Source: Asparagopsis taxiformis
Lineage: Eukaryota; Rhodophyta; Florideophyceae; Bonnemaisoniales; Bonnemaisoniaceae
NCBI GenBank assembly: GCA_030407315.1
Contig: JALQPE010002041.1
Span: 310,001-374,000, forward strand
Reading direction: 5' to 3'
Length of the DNA stretch: 64,000 nt
How positions within the stretch are numbered: the first letter of the stretch is position 1; each line of letters opens with the position of its first letter. Positions 41,710 to 50,598 of this stretch are shown in pieces. The notes beneath the pieces were generated by a model. That model was not told the DNA's origin. It ran no database searches and saw only the letters and a list, made by a program, of their open reading frames with translations. Made by a program: the position numbers and the translations under genes.

Positions 41710-42876
41710 TTATGCAGCTTCAGTGGGAACGGGGTCGACTCCCAAGTCATCCAGGGATGCCATGTCCAGAGTAGAGACGATGTCATCAGCGACATCTGCA
41801 GCAGCCTTACGCTCCTCTTCTAGGCGCTTGTGGTAGCGTGCTGCCATCTCATCAGCCTTTTCATACACAAGTGCAGCGTTTCGGATCATATCCCCTGGTT
41901 CTGGTTCAAGGGTCTTTGTGCTGAGGGAGATCCTGCCCTTCTCCTTGTCTTGGTTGATAATCATGCACTTGATTTCTGAACCGTCCGCAACGACGGCACC
42001 AATATCACCGACGTGATCATGGGAGATTTGTGAAACATGCAAGAGACCGGAAACTCCACCGATATCAACAAACGCACCGTATGGTTTGATGCCCCTAACA
42101 ACTCCCTCAACGACTTCTCCTGATACAAGGTTAGTCATTTGTTTTTCGACTACAGCACGACGATGGGATACCACCAGACGATTCTTTTCCGCATCTACTT
42201 CCAAAAATTTAAGCGGGAGCTCAACACCGATGAGATCCTCTCGGGGAGTACGGATGGTCATGTGGGAGCCCGGCAGGAATGCCCGTAAGCCTTCCACGTG
42301 AACAAGGCATCCTCCACGATTGATAGAGATAACCTCGGCAATGACGGTAACATCCTCTGCCTGCAACTGTGCAACACGCTCCCAGGCTCGAGCAAACTCA
42401 ATGCGGCGAATCGAAACCTTGAGTTGACCATTGGCATCTTCTTGGGAAATGATCTGGAATTCGCGGTCCTCACCGATAGTAAGAGCATCCTCTGGTCTTT
42501 CCACGCGAATCATTGACATTTCAGGCAATGGGCAGTAGGCGGATGCCTTTGCGCCGATATCAACTAGAGCACCATTGGGCTCATACTGAAAGACGCGACC
42601 TGTACATATGTCACCATCCTCAAAGCTATAATCAAACTCTGAAATCGCGCTGGCAAAGTCGTCATAGGAGAAACCGGATTTTTCGGGATTGGGCGATGGG
42701 AGACCAAATTTCTCGCGCATACGGTCAAATTTAGATAGCGTCTTATCGGTTGGGGCGCGGGCAGACACAACCATGCGAGTGGAGGGAGACGGAGACGGAT
42801 GGAGGTCAAGGGCACGAGAGATGGGATTGGGGCGGTGGGAGAGGGGGTTGCCTGTGAAGGAGGTTACGAAGGCCAT
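41710..42876 (-). CDS. rps1: Plastid 30S ribosomal protein S1
   Basis: Binds mRNA at the small subunit in plastids. I start at the ATG at 42876 (388 aa), because MAFVTSFTGNPLSHRPNPIS is a textbook red-lineage plastid leader. Three S1 OB-folds are seen at ~86-157, 173-239 and 250-322; the third has VVRGIKPYGAFVDIGGVSGLLHVS in the family pattern. A charged helix and an acidic tail follow. Three S1 domains is the plastid/cyanobacterial size, in contrast to six in E. coli. The gene is nuclear here, whereas many red plastids keep rps1 (family knowledge). Confidence 0.92.
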   Translation of the reverse strand: MAFVTSFTGNPLSHRPNPISRALDLHPSPSPSTRMVVSARAPTDKTLSKFDRMREKFGLPSPNPEKSGFSYDDFASAISEFDYSFEDGDICTGRVFQYEPNGALVDIGAKASAYCPLPEMSMIRVERPEDALTIGEDREFQIISQEDANGQLKVSIRRIEFARAWERVAQLQAEDVTVIAEVISINRGGCLVHVEGLRAFLPGSHMTIRTPREDLIGVELPLKFLEVDAEKNRLVVSHRRAVVEKQMTNLVSGEVVEGVVRGIKPYGAFVDIGGVSGLLHVSQISHDHVGDIGAVVADGSEIKCMIINQDKEKGRISLSTKTLEPEPGDMIRNAALVYEKADEMAARYHKRLEEERKAAADVADDIVSTLDMASLDDLGVDPVPTEAA

Positions 42877-43402
42877 TGTTCCAGGAGGCAGATTTGAGAG
42901 CCTCGGTAGCAAGTGTGGAGCTGCGGCAGTGCAACTGGATGGGACGGATGAATTGGGGTTTAGTGCTACAAGTTGGTTAGTGTGAGGGAGCGAGGGTCAG
43001 CAGATGGATATGGGAGATTGAGCGGTGCTGGTTGGTGATTTGAAAAGGCAACGCCCGGTACGCTATGGAGGCGGCGCGAGCTCAAACCACCGACTTTGCG
43101 TACGTGTGTGGGCGTGCTGTGCTACTGCGCCTGCCGTTTGTAGTCAAGTATACGCTCAATAATAATCGAGATATGCCAAGCTCTTGAAAATAATGACATT
43201 TCAATATCTACAGCCGAGGTCAAACGGAGCGCACTTGGCATCCTATGCCCCAAAAGGGCACCATCACCACAGAAATGAATGCGGTCCATAGGTGGAGGCC
43301 CCACCTCAACTGTCCAGCCAAAATATCTCACTAAAATCTGCTTTTCTTCCTCTTTCTACTTTTCTCCGTCAAACGGATCAAGGATCTAAATATTTTTTAC
43401 GG

Positions 43403-43414
43403 TTGTACACGTGG
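43403..43414. promoter_or_regulatory. TTGTACACGTGG element
   Basis: Reverse complement of the element at 7874-7885, 190 bp upstream of the hydrolase ATG. With the adjacent 43423-43434 copy it forms an imperfect inverted repeat around a short spacer. Confidence 0.4.
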
Positions 43415-43422
43415 TATTCACG

Positions 43423-43434
43423 TACAAGTGTACA
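43423..43434. promoter_or_regulatory. TACAAGTGTACA element, copy 2
   Basis: Identical to 3957-3968 and 56695-56706; 170 bp upstream of the alpha/beta-hydrolase ATG. Candidate regulatory site. Confidence 0.45.
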
Positions 43435-43603
43435 CAAAGCGAATCAAAATAATGCCAGATTCTCAAATCCAGGCGTCTCCCTTGCTTGAACAGATTCACG
43501 TTTCCACAAGGCAATTGCTCCAAGCGTACCTAACAATCATGGCTAGCATGTCCATCATTTCAATGTTCCTTGACGAAATCAGTCATCCTCACAAATCTAC
43601 ATC

Positions 43604-44731
43604 ATGTACACAATGCTGCGTTACCTGCACCATTTCCTCACCAACTCGTTGCCTGCATCGCTCTCGTCGCGCATTTCCGCCTTGTTGTTTGTCCTTCGTT
43701 TGGCAATTGATCTACCCATATTTCCTGCCCTCAATGTACAGAATGTCGTGCTTACTGCCCAACATCACCAAGCCGATATGTATACATCCTCCCAAACTTC
43801 ACAATTTTCTCGAAATACCCGAACCATTCTCATTGTTCATGGACTAGCTGCTTCCGGTAAAGATGACCCACGTATTGTTCGTCTGGGCGAGGCAATCTTG
43901 CTTGCTAATCCAGACAGTATTATCATAATACCACAGTTAAAACCGTTGATGAACTGTGATGTGACATCCAGGGCAACAAACCTCATTATTGAAATCATTT
44001 CCGCAGTTGTTCAAAACAAGTCACTCTGTCCCTCTGGTACTGTCTCACTCGCCTCCGCCTGTATTTCAGCTGGTTTTTGCTTGATTGCTGCTGCCACAAC
44101 ACCGCATGTTCATTCCATCTTGACCATCGGCACTTACGCAAATGCCTCCAATATTCTTCAGCACACTCTTAGTCAAAAAGGCCAAGGAGATTCCAGATAC
44201 ACTGTCAACGCATTCTTGGCAAGCTTCTGGAAACCTGTCGATGAAAATCTACGTCGCTTGTGTATTGCTTACTGCTCCGATGACCATTATCGAATTCGCG
44301 ATAGCGAGCAATCTCAACTCAGAAAGTTACTTCCTTTGGACAAGAAGGCCGCAGATTTATTCAAACGTCTTCATGAAGACACAGAATTCCTCGAGACTTC
44401 TCTTATCAACCTTTACAACAGTCATGAACAAGAGTTTGTAGATATTTCACCTGTTCATTTCGTCTCAAAGTTGCGTTGTAAGAATATTGTTCTTCTGCAT
44501 GCCTTGAAGGATGACATTATTCCTCCGAATGAATCACTTCTCCTATACTCCAGCTTGAAGAGTCGTCCAGATATTGCTTCGTCACTTTTTATCACGTCCG
44601 TTCTCAACCACGGTGATAGAAAAGATCTTACCTGGCTGGATGTTTTGCAAACAGTGAACCTAATTGGAGTACTTGCTGTCTTCTTTCCACCACACAGAAA
44701 AGTCGCAGTGCGGTGCGTCGGGGCGACATGA
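43604..44731 (+). CDS. Alpha/beta-hydrolase-fold protein, substrate unknown
   Basis: 375 aa. The first ~45 residues are hydrophobic and basic (signal anchor or transit peptide). Residues 76-90 (LIVHGLAASGKDDPR) form the oxyanion HG loop. A degenerate nucleophile elbow, ACISAGF with S155, replaces the usual G-x-S-x-G. D303/D304 (ALKDDIIPP) and H336 (LNHGDRK) complete a plausible Ser-Asp-His triad. This could be an esterase or lipase-like enzyme; I cannot name the family. ATG at 43604. The upstream 43428-43600 frame is in another phase and is not joined by a clear intron. Confidence 0.65.
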   Translation: MYTMLRYLHHFLTNSLPASLSSRISALLFVLRLAIDLPIFPALNVQNVVLTAQHHQADMYTSSQTSQFSRNTRTILIVHGLAASGKDDPRIVRLGEAILLANPDSIIIIPQLKPLMNCDVTSRATNLIIEIISAVVQNKSLCPSGTVSLASACISAGFCLIAAATTPHVHSILTIGTYANASNILQHTLSQKGQGDSRYTVNAFLASFWKPVDENLRRLCIAYCSDDHYRIRDSEQSQLRKLLPLDKKAADLFKRLHEDTEFLETSLINLYNSHEQEFVDISPVHFVSKLRCKNIVLLHALKDDIIPPNESLLLYSSLKSRPDIASSLFITSVLNHGDRKDLTWLDVLQTVNLIGVLAVFFPPHRKVAVRCVGAT

Positions 44732-45046
44732 TCAAGTTGGTTGTGTAATCTCCATCGAATATAGCGGCGATATATCTATATCTTCATATTTTCAACAACA
44801 CGTTGCCGGGAGTTGCTTGCCAACACTTTTCGTCACTGGAGTACATCTATTGAGGAATGACACTATCATACAAAATTCATCTACTTCCCGAGTTTCAATA
44901 TCTTTACTTCCTAAGGGACTAGGCACACTATTGAGACAACGACGTGCCCATCAACTCTTTCTCCAATTTTAATACTGCTATGTCGATATCTCCAGGATTA
45001 AGTGCCTATTGCAACGTTGCTACTCACTACGCTATCATGCTAATCT
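44732..45046. other. Convergent spacer
   Basis: 315 bp between the hydrolase stop and the stop of the disordered protein; 3' UTRs expected, nothing else seen. Confidence 0.5.
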
Positions 45047-47374
45047 TCACAAGTCGTGCAATGACTCTCCAGCTGAAGAAGGCATAGCCTGGCAACAAGT
45101 GGGGCAAATTCCTTTGTGATTAGTCGCACGGCCAGAGAGCCTCAAAGTTCTCGTGGTGCCATCCGTTTGAGTTCCGGCATCGATCAATTTCTTTGGGTGT
45201 CGTCTCTCACTCGCATGGCCGTTTGCATATACCCTGCTCTGCAACGGCAGTACAGTTGGATTGCCAGTTTCAAAGTTCTTCGTCCAAGTAGCATCAAATT
45301 TCTCTTTGCGGTTCACATTAGGTGAGATCGGAATGCGAACAAGATTTGCAGGAGCTTCAATGCTACCCTTCCTATTGGCTTTGGGAGAATTTTTGCTAGC
45401 AATGGCCCGGTTTGAAGCAGCAACAGATCTCTGAGCTCGCGGCGAGCGGGTCACTTCTTTAACTTTGTTTTTCTCCAGAGGACGGCCCGCACGACGGTCA
45501 GTGAAGGGCGTTTGACTACGTTTAACCATCTTTTTCGTCGTCATCGTACGGCCGCGGCTGTTTTGATGGAGCCCACCTGCGATAGTTCCTGATTCCACGG
45601 CGAAATCAACTTTTGAAGACTCTTCGTTCCTATCAGAAATGTGCGAAGTCGAGCTGGAGCGCCCTGTAATCTTTTCCTTCGGTACAGAATCAACCTCATC
45701 ATTGGTTGGAAGCATTCGGCGTGGGGCTCCATTGTCTTCATCCCCAAGTTTCGAAGATGGCTGAAAACGCAATGATCTGTTTGTGATTGGGGCATTGTTT
45801 TTCTTCGAGTCCTTTGCTGTATCTTTCACGATTCCACTTCCCCCTCGCCCAGTAGGGGTCGACAATGATGCTGTTGTTGACATTGATATTCCTGGTTTGC
45901 CCTGAAACTTCAATTTGTTATCACCCCCTAGACCCAATTCCCCTCTAAGTGGCTCATGGAATTTTGTGTCAAAGCCCTCAGGTTGTCCCGAGAAATTTGC
46001 CGCCACCCCTCGGGCCCTCAAGTTTCCTAGAGGCGAAACCGCACCAGCTTCTGCTTCCACACTTTCACAAGAGTTTTCATCAGTGCCTTCATCGGCAGTG
46101 CTGTGGGTTCTGCTTCGGTAGAAAGGCGTTAGCTTTCGTTTTATGCTGTTTCCTTCAGGCCCCATAGTCTGTCCACGGCTAGTCCTTTTAGTAGTGCTTC
46201 GATGGGAGCTAATAGCAAGTTCGTTGGATACCTCATCGACTTTTTGGTCCGATGACTCAGACTTGACGATTTGCTCAACATCATCGGTTTCTTCGTCATA
46301 TATATCAGGCGTTTCCCTTGCGAAAGGTGTAAGACTTCTATCACGACTGCTTCGCCTACAGAAGGTAGAACGTCCCCGGGTGTTAACGGGACTCTGAACA
46401 TCTGTACCCTCATCCCGTCTTGAGGGTACTTTACGAGTAGCAAAATCTGTGTGACCACTTGGAGACTTCGTTCTTGTACCATGTAAGAAAGCTGGAAAGG
46501 TACAATCGGATTGAGCGACAGCATCGGGTGAATCCGAATCCGAGTCTGAGATATCTATGTGGGAGTATTTTGAGAATGGTGTGCTGCTTCGTTTTGCCTT
46601 CCCTGGATTTCTTGTTTTAGCCCGACGATGATCATCAAGGGAAAGATTGCTCTCAACATCCTGCGGTTTTTTCCCATCTCCTGCTGAACCAACCAGAAAG
46701 AGCGGATCAAAACATACTCTTGGCAAATTCTTCATAGGTTGGAATTCCTCACATGATGTTTGAGAAGAAACTGAATGATAATCTTCTTCGGCTTGGGAAT
46801 TTTGACTCTGAGGCAAACACGGTTTGAGCGGTATCGAATATATCTGACCTTCAACTTTCACACTGCAGTTCCCCTTCACTGGAGCAACATTTTGGCTAGA
46901 CCATTGATCACAATGTGTTGCATCCGCACTTTGGAGGGTGTTTGGACTCACAGCAGCGTTTTCGGATGAAAAATTCGTTTCCTTTGCCACAAATTCTTTT
47001 CGAATAGAACGACTGTCTTTGCCTGCCTCGATACTTGGTGAAGTATCCGTTGTGTTCTCGATGGTATCAATGGAGGAGTTACCATAATTGCCAATGCTAC
47101 GGCTTGTGTGGTCAGCACTTAGCCGAATACTGTTGTCCCAGGAAGAATTCAGGTTATAATTATGAACATTAAACGCATCTGGCGTTCCTGAGGAAAAAGA
47201 AACATTTCTTTGTTGGACATCGTCACGCGGAACTTTTTCAATGTCTTCATCGTCGTAAACTTCACCAAAGGATACGTGCGCAAACCGTACGGATTTCGGA
47301 GTTTCCAAAAAGTAGGATATTTCCTTGTTCTGACTTCGCGGAGCAGAAGAATTTCGATGTATTCCCTGATCCAT
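45047..47374 (-). CDS. Large disordered Ser/Arg-rich protein with four TPF repeats and a TQT motif
   Basis: 775 aa from the ATG at 47374 (an open frame continues upstream but has no ATG). No known domain. A repeat recurs four times: basic residues, then S/T-P-F, then Arg/Lys or a charged residue, at 264-267 (KRSSTPFSK), 347-351 (DRSLTPFAR), 414-418 (KRKLTPFYR) and 620-624 (KRSQTPFTD). RG-x-[ST] is near three of them, and DEGTD occurs at 321-325 and 428-432. The S/T-P sites invite proline-directed kinases. Near the C-terminus, GTQTD (734-738) is a candidate LC8 dynein-light-chain site, and CPTCC (757-761) a possible metal site. A cytoskeletal, spindle or chromatin scaffold is possible but unproved. 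Confidence 0.6.
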   Translation of the reverse strand: MDQGIHRNSSAPRSQNKEISYFLETPKSVRFAHVSFGEVYDDEDIEKVPRDDVQQRNVSFSSGTPDAFNVHNYNLNSSWDNSIRLSADHTSRSIGNYGNSSIDTIENTTDTSPSIEAGKDSRSIRKEFVAKETNFSSENAAVSPNTLQSADATHCDQWSSQNVAPVKGNCSVKVEGQIYSIPLKPCLPQSQNSQAEEDYHSVSSQTSCEEFQPMKNLPRVCFDPLFLVGSAGDGKKPQDVESNLSLDDHRRAKTRNPGKAKRSSTPFSKYSHIDISDSDSDSPDAVAQSDCTFPAFLHGTRTKSPSGHTDFATRKVPSRRDEGTDVQSPVNTRGRSTFCRRSSRDRSLTPFARETPDIYDEETDDVEQIVKSESSDQKVDEVSNELAISSHRSTTKRTSRGQTMGPEGNSIKRKLTPFYRSRTHSTADEGTDENSCESVEAEAGAVSPLGNLRARGVAANFSGQPEGFDTKFHEPLRGELGLGGDNKLKFQGKPGISMSTTASLSTPTGRGGSGIVKDTAKDSKKNNAPITNRSLRFQPSSKLGDEDNGAPRRMLPTNDEVDSVPKEKITGRSSSTSHISDRNEESSKVDFAVESGTIAGGLHQNSRGRTMTTKKMVKRSQTPFTDRRAGRPLEKNKVKEVTRSPRAQRSVAASNRAIASKNSPKANRKGSIEAPANLVRIPISPNVNRKEKFDATWTKNFETGNPTVLPLQSRVYANGHASERRHPKKLIDAGTQTDGTTRTLRLSGRATNHKGICPTCCQAMPSSAGESLHDL

Positions 47375-48232
47375 TTCTCCTGTGATGTTCAGCAATAGAA
47401 GAAGGTTCGAGCTGCGACAGTCGAGACATATATCGGAAGACGAACAACAATTATTTCGGAACACAATACACTGCAATTTCCTCCCAGGCGCCACTGCACC
47501 CAGAGATCAAATAGTGACAAGAGAAGGTTGAACTTTGATGGAAAAGAGATGTGTGACTTAGTATCAAACCAGATTTATACTTCATCGAGCTCGACTTCAA
47601 CTACCTCTACATCCCGTTTGATGGATAAAGAACCGACTTGGATTGGAAATGATTCAAAACCATGATAACTCAATATGCGTCAAAGAGAGGCCTATAAATG
47701 GTGGAAACGAAGAGTAGGAATGAATTTCTTGGAAAGCCGACAGTCCCCCGTTCATTTGAAGTATTCTGTACAGAGCTCTCCTTCGAGACCAGGAAATTCA
47801 TTGCTTGTGATTATTTGCTATTTTGTCAGGCTGGATTGACTGCTAGAGTCACAGTGACATGCATGAAACTTGATCCAGTTGCCAAACATCTGCACCTTTG
47901 CTCATTTCGTATTTCTAACATATTGTCTCGAAGGTAACGATCACAGAACTACTTCTCGTTCAGACCAAACGAGACTGCCTGGAAACGCCATCCTTCACTA
48001 TTACATCTACAGTTAATCGCATTTAGGAAATTATCCTAGGCTTTCATGAGGCGAAGATCTGGCGTTTTGGCGATGAATTGTAGTCGCAAAACTAATTTCA
48101 GAACTGGTGCCGATCTCCAGTACGCCAGAACAGTTTCTGCCAGTGTGGATTTTTTGCTCCTACCTACGAGAAAATTAGATCAGCGCTTTCAAAGCAAAGT
48201 TGACGCAAGAAAGGTTTTTCGTTAGAACCAGG
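47375..48232. other. Divergent promoter region: disordered protein / ThiD genes
   Basis: 858 bp. TATAAA at 47693-47698 is 540 bp from the ThiD ATG, too far to assign. An ATG-initiated ORF 47698-47937 (79 aa) has no recognisable features. Confidence 0.45.
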
Positions 48233-49096
48233 ATGCAACCCAGCCAGATTGATATACCTTGCGTGCTTTCAGTCGCAGGATCAGATTCCGGAGGAGGAGC
48301 AGGCGTTCAAGCAGACATTAAGACTTTCACAGCGCATGCTGTATACGGTGCTTCTGTGATAACAGCGTTAACAGCACAGAATACCGTTGGTGTGCAGAGT
48401 GTACACATCCCCCCAACAAAATTTGTTGAGGAACAACTACACAGCGTACTATCAGATATTAGAGTCGACGTTGTGAAGACAGGGATGCTGCCGCAAGGGG
48501 GCATTGTTCGTGTCGTTGCTTCTGCGATCCGCGAGCATCATATCTCGAAAATCGTTGTTGACCCTGTGTTAGTGGCAACAAGTGGGGATTCTTTGGCAGG
48601 CAGTGATACAATGCAAGCACTGATCTCAGATTTGTTTCCCCTGGCGACTGTCGTTACCCCCAATTTGTCAGAAGCAGAGAAGTTGACTGGTAGACCGATT
48701 GGAGGAGTATCCGACATGCGACAAGCATGCATTGATATTGCTGCAATGGGATGCAGCAATGTGCTTCTGAAGGGTGGGCATCTGATAAATGAAAGGGGTG
48801 ACAAACCAAAAGTTTATGGAGATGACTGCGATCCCAACGTTGCTACGGATATACTTTACAATGGAAAAGATTTCCAGGCCTTCACAAAACCGCGTATCAT
48901 TTCCACAAACACACATGGAACTGGCTGTACTTTAGCTTCGTCAATCGCCGCTCAATTGGCCAAGAAGGAATCTGTGCAATCTGCTGTTGAAACAGCGAAG
49001 GAATATGTTTTCAAAGGCATTGCACAAGGTTTATCGATTGGACAAGGGCATGGACCCTTGAATCACATGCACAGTTTAAGACCTTTTCAGCGATAA
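48233..49096 (+). CDS. thiD: Hydroxymethylpyrimidine (phosphate) kinase ThiD
   Basis: Phosphorylates HMP and HMP-P in the pyrimidine branch of thiamine synthesis. From the ATG at 48233 the protein has 287 aa, the normal size of the stand-alone enzyme. Motifs: SVAGSDSGGGAG near the N-terminus, VDPVLVATSGD, TPNLSEAEKLTG, and the catalytic anion hole H228-G-T-G-C232 in NTHGTGCTLASS. It is not fused to ThiE (as in plant TH1) or to TenA (as in yeast Thi20). Confidence 0.92.
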   Translation: MQPSQIDIPCVLSVAGSDSGGGAGVQADIKTFTAHAVYGASVITALTAQNTVGVQSVHIPPTKFVEEQLHSVLSDIRVDVVKTGMLPQGGIVRVVASAIREHHISKIVVDPVLVATSGDSLAGSDTMQALISDLFPLATVVTPNLSEAEKLTGRPIGGVSDMRQACIDIAAMGCSNVLLKGGHLINERGDKPKVYGDDCDPNVATDILYNGKDFQAFTKPRIISTNTHGTGCTLASSIAAQLAKKESVQSAVETAKEYVFKGIAQGLSIGQGHGPLNHMHSLRPFQR

Positions 49097-49424
49097 AGAT
49101 GTCGTTGATGCTCTTCAGATAGCCACGAGAGCAGCCTGATGGCTTGCAACCTCAACCTGAAAGAATTTCAAACCTGTGATTATGGCACAGCTTTGATCAA
49201 AACTTTTTTTGATAAATTTCATAGACCTGGCTTCTGATCTTTCGCCGACTGACATTGCGCGTGAGCGCCAAAGATATCGAGTTCGTTAAACATGTGATAC
49301 TTCACGTCGTAAACCTTTTTTGCACCTAAAATCCATCCTTGGCGTACATCGGTACAACTTCCGGCGAGCTGCATTTGCAATCCCCTTCCAACCAACTCTC
49401 CAAGAAAATTATTCTATCCGCAAT
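49097..49424. other. Spacer between ThiD and SPOUT genes
   Basis: 328 bp on the same strand; no gene seen. The SPOUT frame is open back to 49320 without an ATG before 49425. Confidence 0.5.
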
Positions 49425-50567
49425 ATGCCGATTCCAAAACGCAAAGCAGGCCGCATGATGAATAACGAGCCAGATTTTGAGGAGGTGACAAACTCTGCGC
49501 GCGGCCGTTCATCCACAGTGTCAATGGCATTACCTGCATCTATCTTGAACAACGCTCAGTCAGCCGAACTTCGCATGAATCTGGTAGGTCAGATAGCACG
49601 CTCTGCCGCAATCTATAACATTGATGAAATCGTGATCTTCCATGAGCACGAAGTTACGGACGTCCGTTCCGATTCCCGACCCAGATCGCGAGACACTCAT
49701 TCCAATTCCATTGAATTCTTCAAATTGATCCTGGAGTACATGGAAACCCCACAGTACTTGAGAAAACATCTATTCCCAATGTCTCATGATTTACGCCTCG
49801 TGGGGATTTTAAATCCGTTAGCTCTTCCCAGTCATGTCGCCAGAAATGACTTTGTTCGGTGGCGTGAAGGTCTTGGAATACCTCCGTCGAAATATCCCAC
49901 TAAAAAGTCACAAGACAGGCGGTCTTCGTTTGGCAATACCGATAATCAAGGTACCACACGGTTTGTGGATGTTGGATTGGAGAGGATGGTGCAAATCGAT
50001 GCTAACATCAACTGTGGACAGCGAGTAACGATAGACATGGATCTTTCTGGTCCAGGCTACGAGGCCTGTCCAGGGAAGCACCTTTTCGGGAAGCTTTCCA
50101 GTCGAGATGAGCCCAGGAATGTGGATGGGACGTATTGGGGATATTCTGTTCGAGTAGCACGGTCTCTTTCGGAAGTATTCAGCAAAAGTCCTTTGGCTCC
50201 AGAAGGATATGACCTTACAGTTGGGACTTCAGAAAGAGGCACACCGATCATTGACGACAGCTCAGGTGTGGGATGTTTTGCTCTCCCTGAGTTTTCGCAC
50301 TTGCTTATTGTGTTCGGTGGCGTGCACGGACTTGAGCAAAGCGTTCGAGGAGATCGTAACCTGCACAAAATAGGGATTATTGGAACAGGGCTGGAAGAGG
50401 AAGCGCCTGTCAAAGCAAGTCACAAAGTTGACGACTTATTTGATTTTTATGTTAATACATGTCCGAATCAGGGATCGCGTACCATAAGAACCGAGGAAGC
50501 AATTCCGGTCTCGCTTGCAGCACTTCGACCATACTTGCGACCACGAGGTGGCTGGGGAAGGTGTTGA
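49425..50567 (+). CDS. SPOUT1: SPOUT-fold methyltransferase, SPOUT1/CENP-32 family
   Basis: About 380 aa from the ATG at 49425. The SPOUT core is present: VSMALPASILNNAQSAELR, then LVGQIARSAAIYNIDEIVIF (SAM-knot start), then LEYMETPQYLRKHLFP, DLRLVGILNPL, and the C-terminal LLIVFGGVHGLE and SRTIRTEEAIPVSLAALRPY. An OB-like insert with ERMVQIDANINCGQRVTIDMD lies between. The family methylates RNA, and the human member also acts at kinetochores. ATG choice is uncertain by a few residues. It converges with Nup58, with 31 bp between the stops. Confidence 0.9.
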   Translation: MPIPKRKAGRMMNNEPDFEEVTNSARGRSSTVSMALPASILNNAQSAELRMNLVGQIARSAAIYNIDEIVIFHEHEVTDVRSDSRPRSRDTHSNSIEFFKLILEYMETPQYLRKHLFPMSHDLRLVGILNPLALPSHVARNDFVRWREGLGIPPSKYPTKKSQDRRSSFGNTDNQGTTRFVDVGLERMVQIDANINCGQRVTIDMDLSGPGYEACPGKHLFGKLSSRDEPRNVDGTYWGYSVRVARSLSEVFSKSPLAPEGYDLTVGTSERGTPIIDDSSGVGCFALPEFSHLLIVFGGVHGLEQSVRGDRNLHKIGIIGTGLEEEAPVKASHKVDDLFDFYVNTCPNQGSRTIRTEEAIPVSLAALRPYLRPRGGWGRC

Positions 50568-50598
50568 ACTTGATATGAATTAGTTTGCTCTCGTCTAG

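Larger units (their letters stand above)
42877..43603. other. Divergent promoter region: S1 / hydrolase genes
   Basis: 727 bp. It holds the inverted-repeat-like run from 43403 to 43434 with TTGTACACGTGG and TACAAGTGTACA. A small in-frame ORF from 43452 (beginning MPDSQIQASPLLEQ) is unconfirmed. Confidence 0.5.

Noticed and set aside
43452..43620. Small ORF beginning MPDSQIQASPLLEQIHVSTR upstream of the hydrolase
   Set aside because: No recognisable family and no clear intron linking it to the next exon; overlaps the hydrolase start in another phase.
47693..47698. TATAAA as ThiD promoter
   Set aside because: More than 500 bp from the ThiD ATG; it could serve another transcript, but no gene fits.
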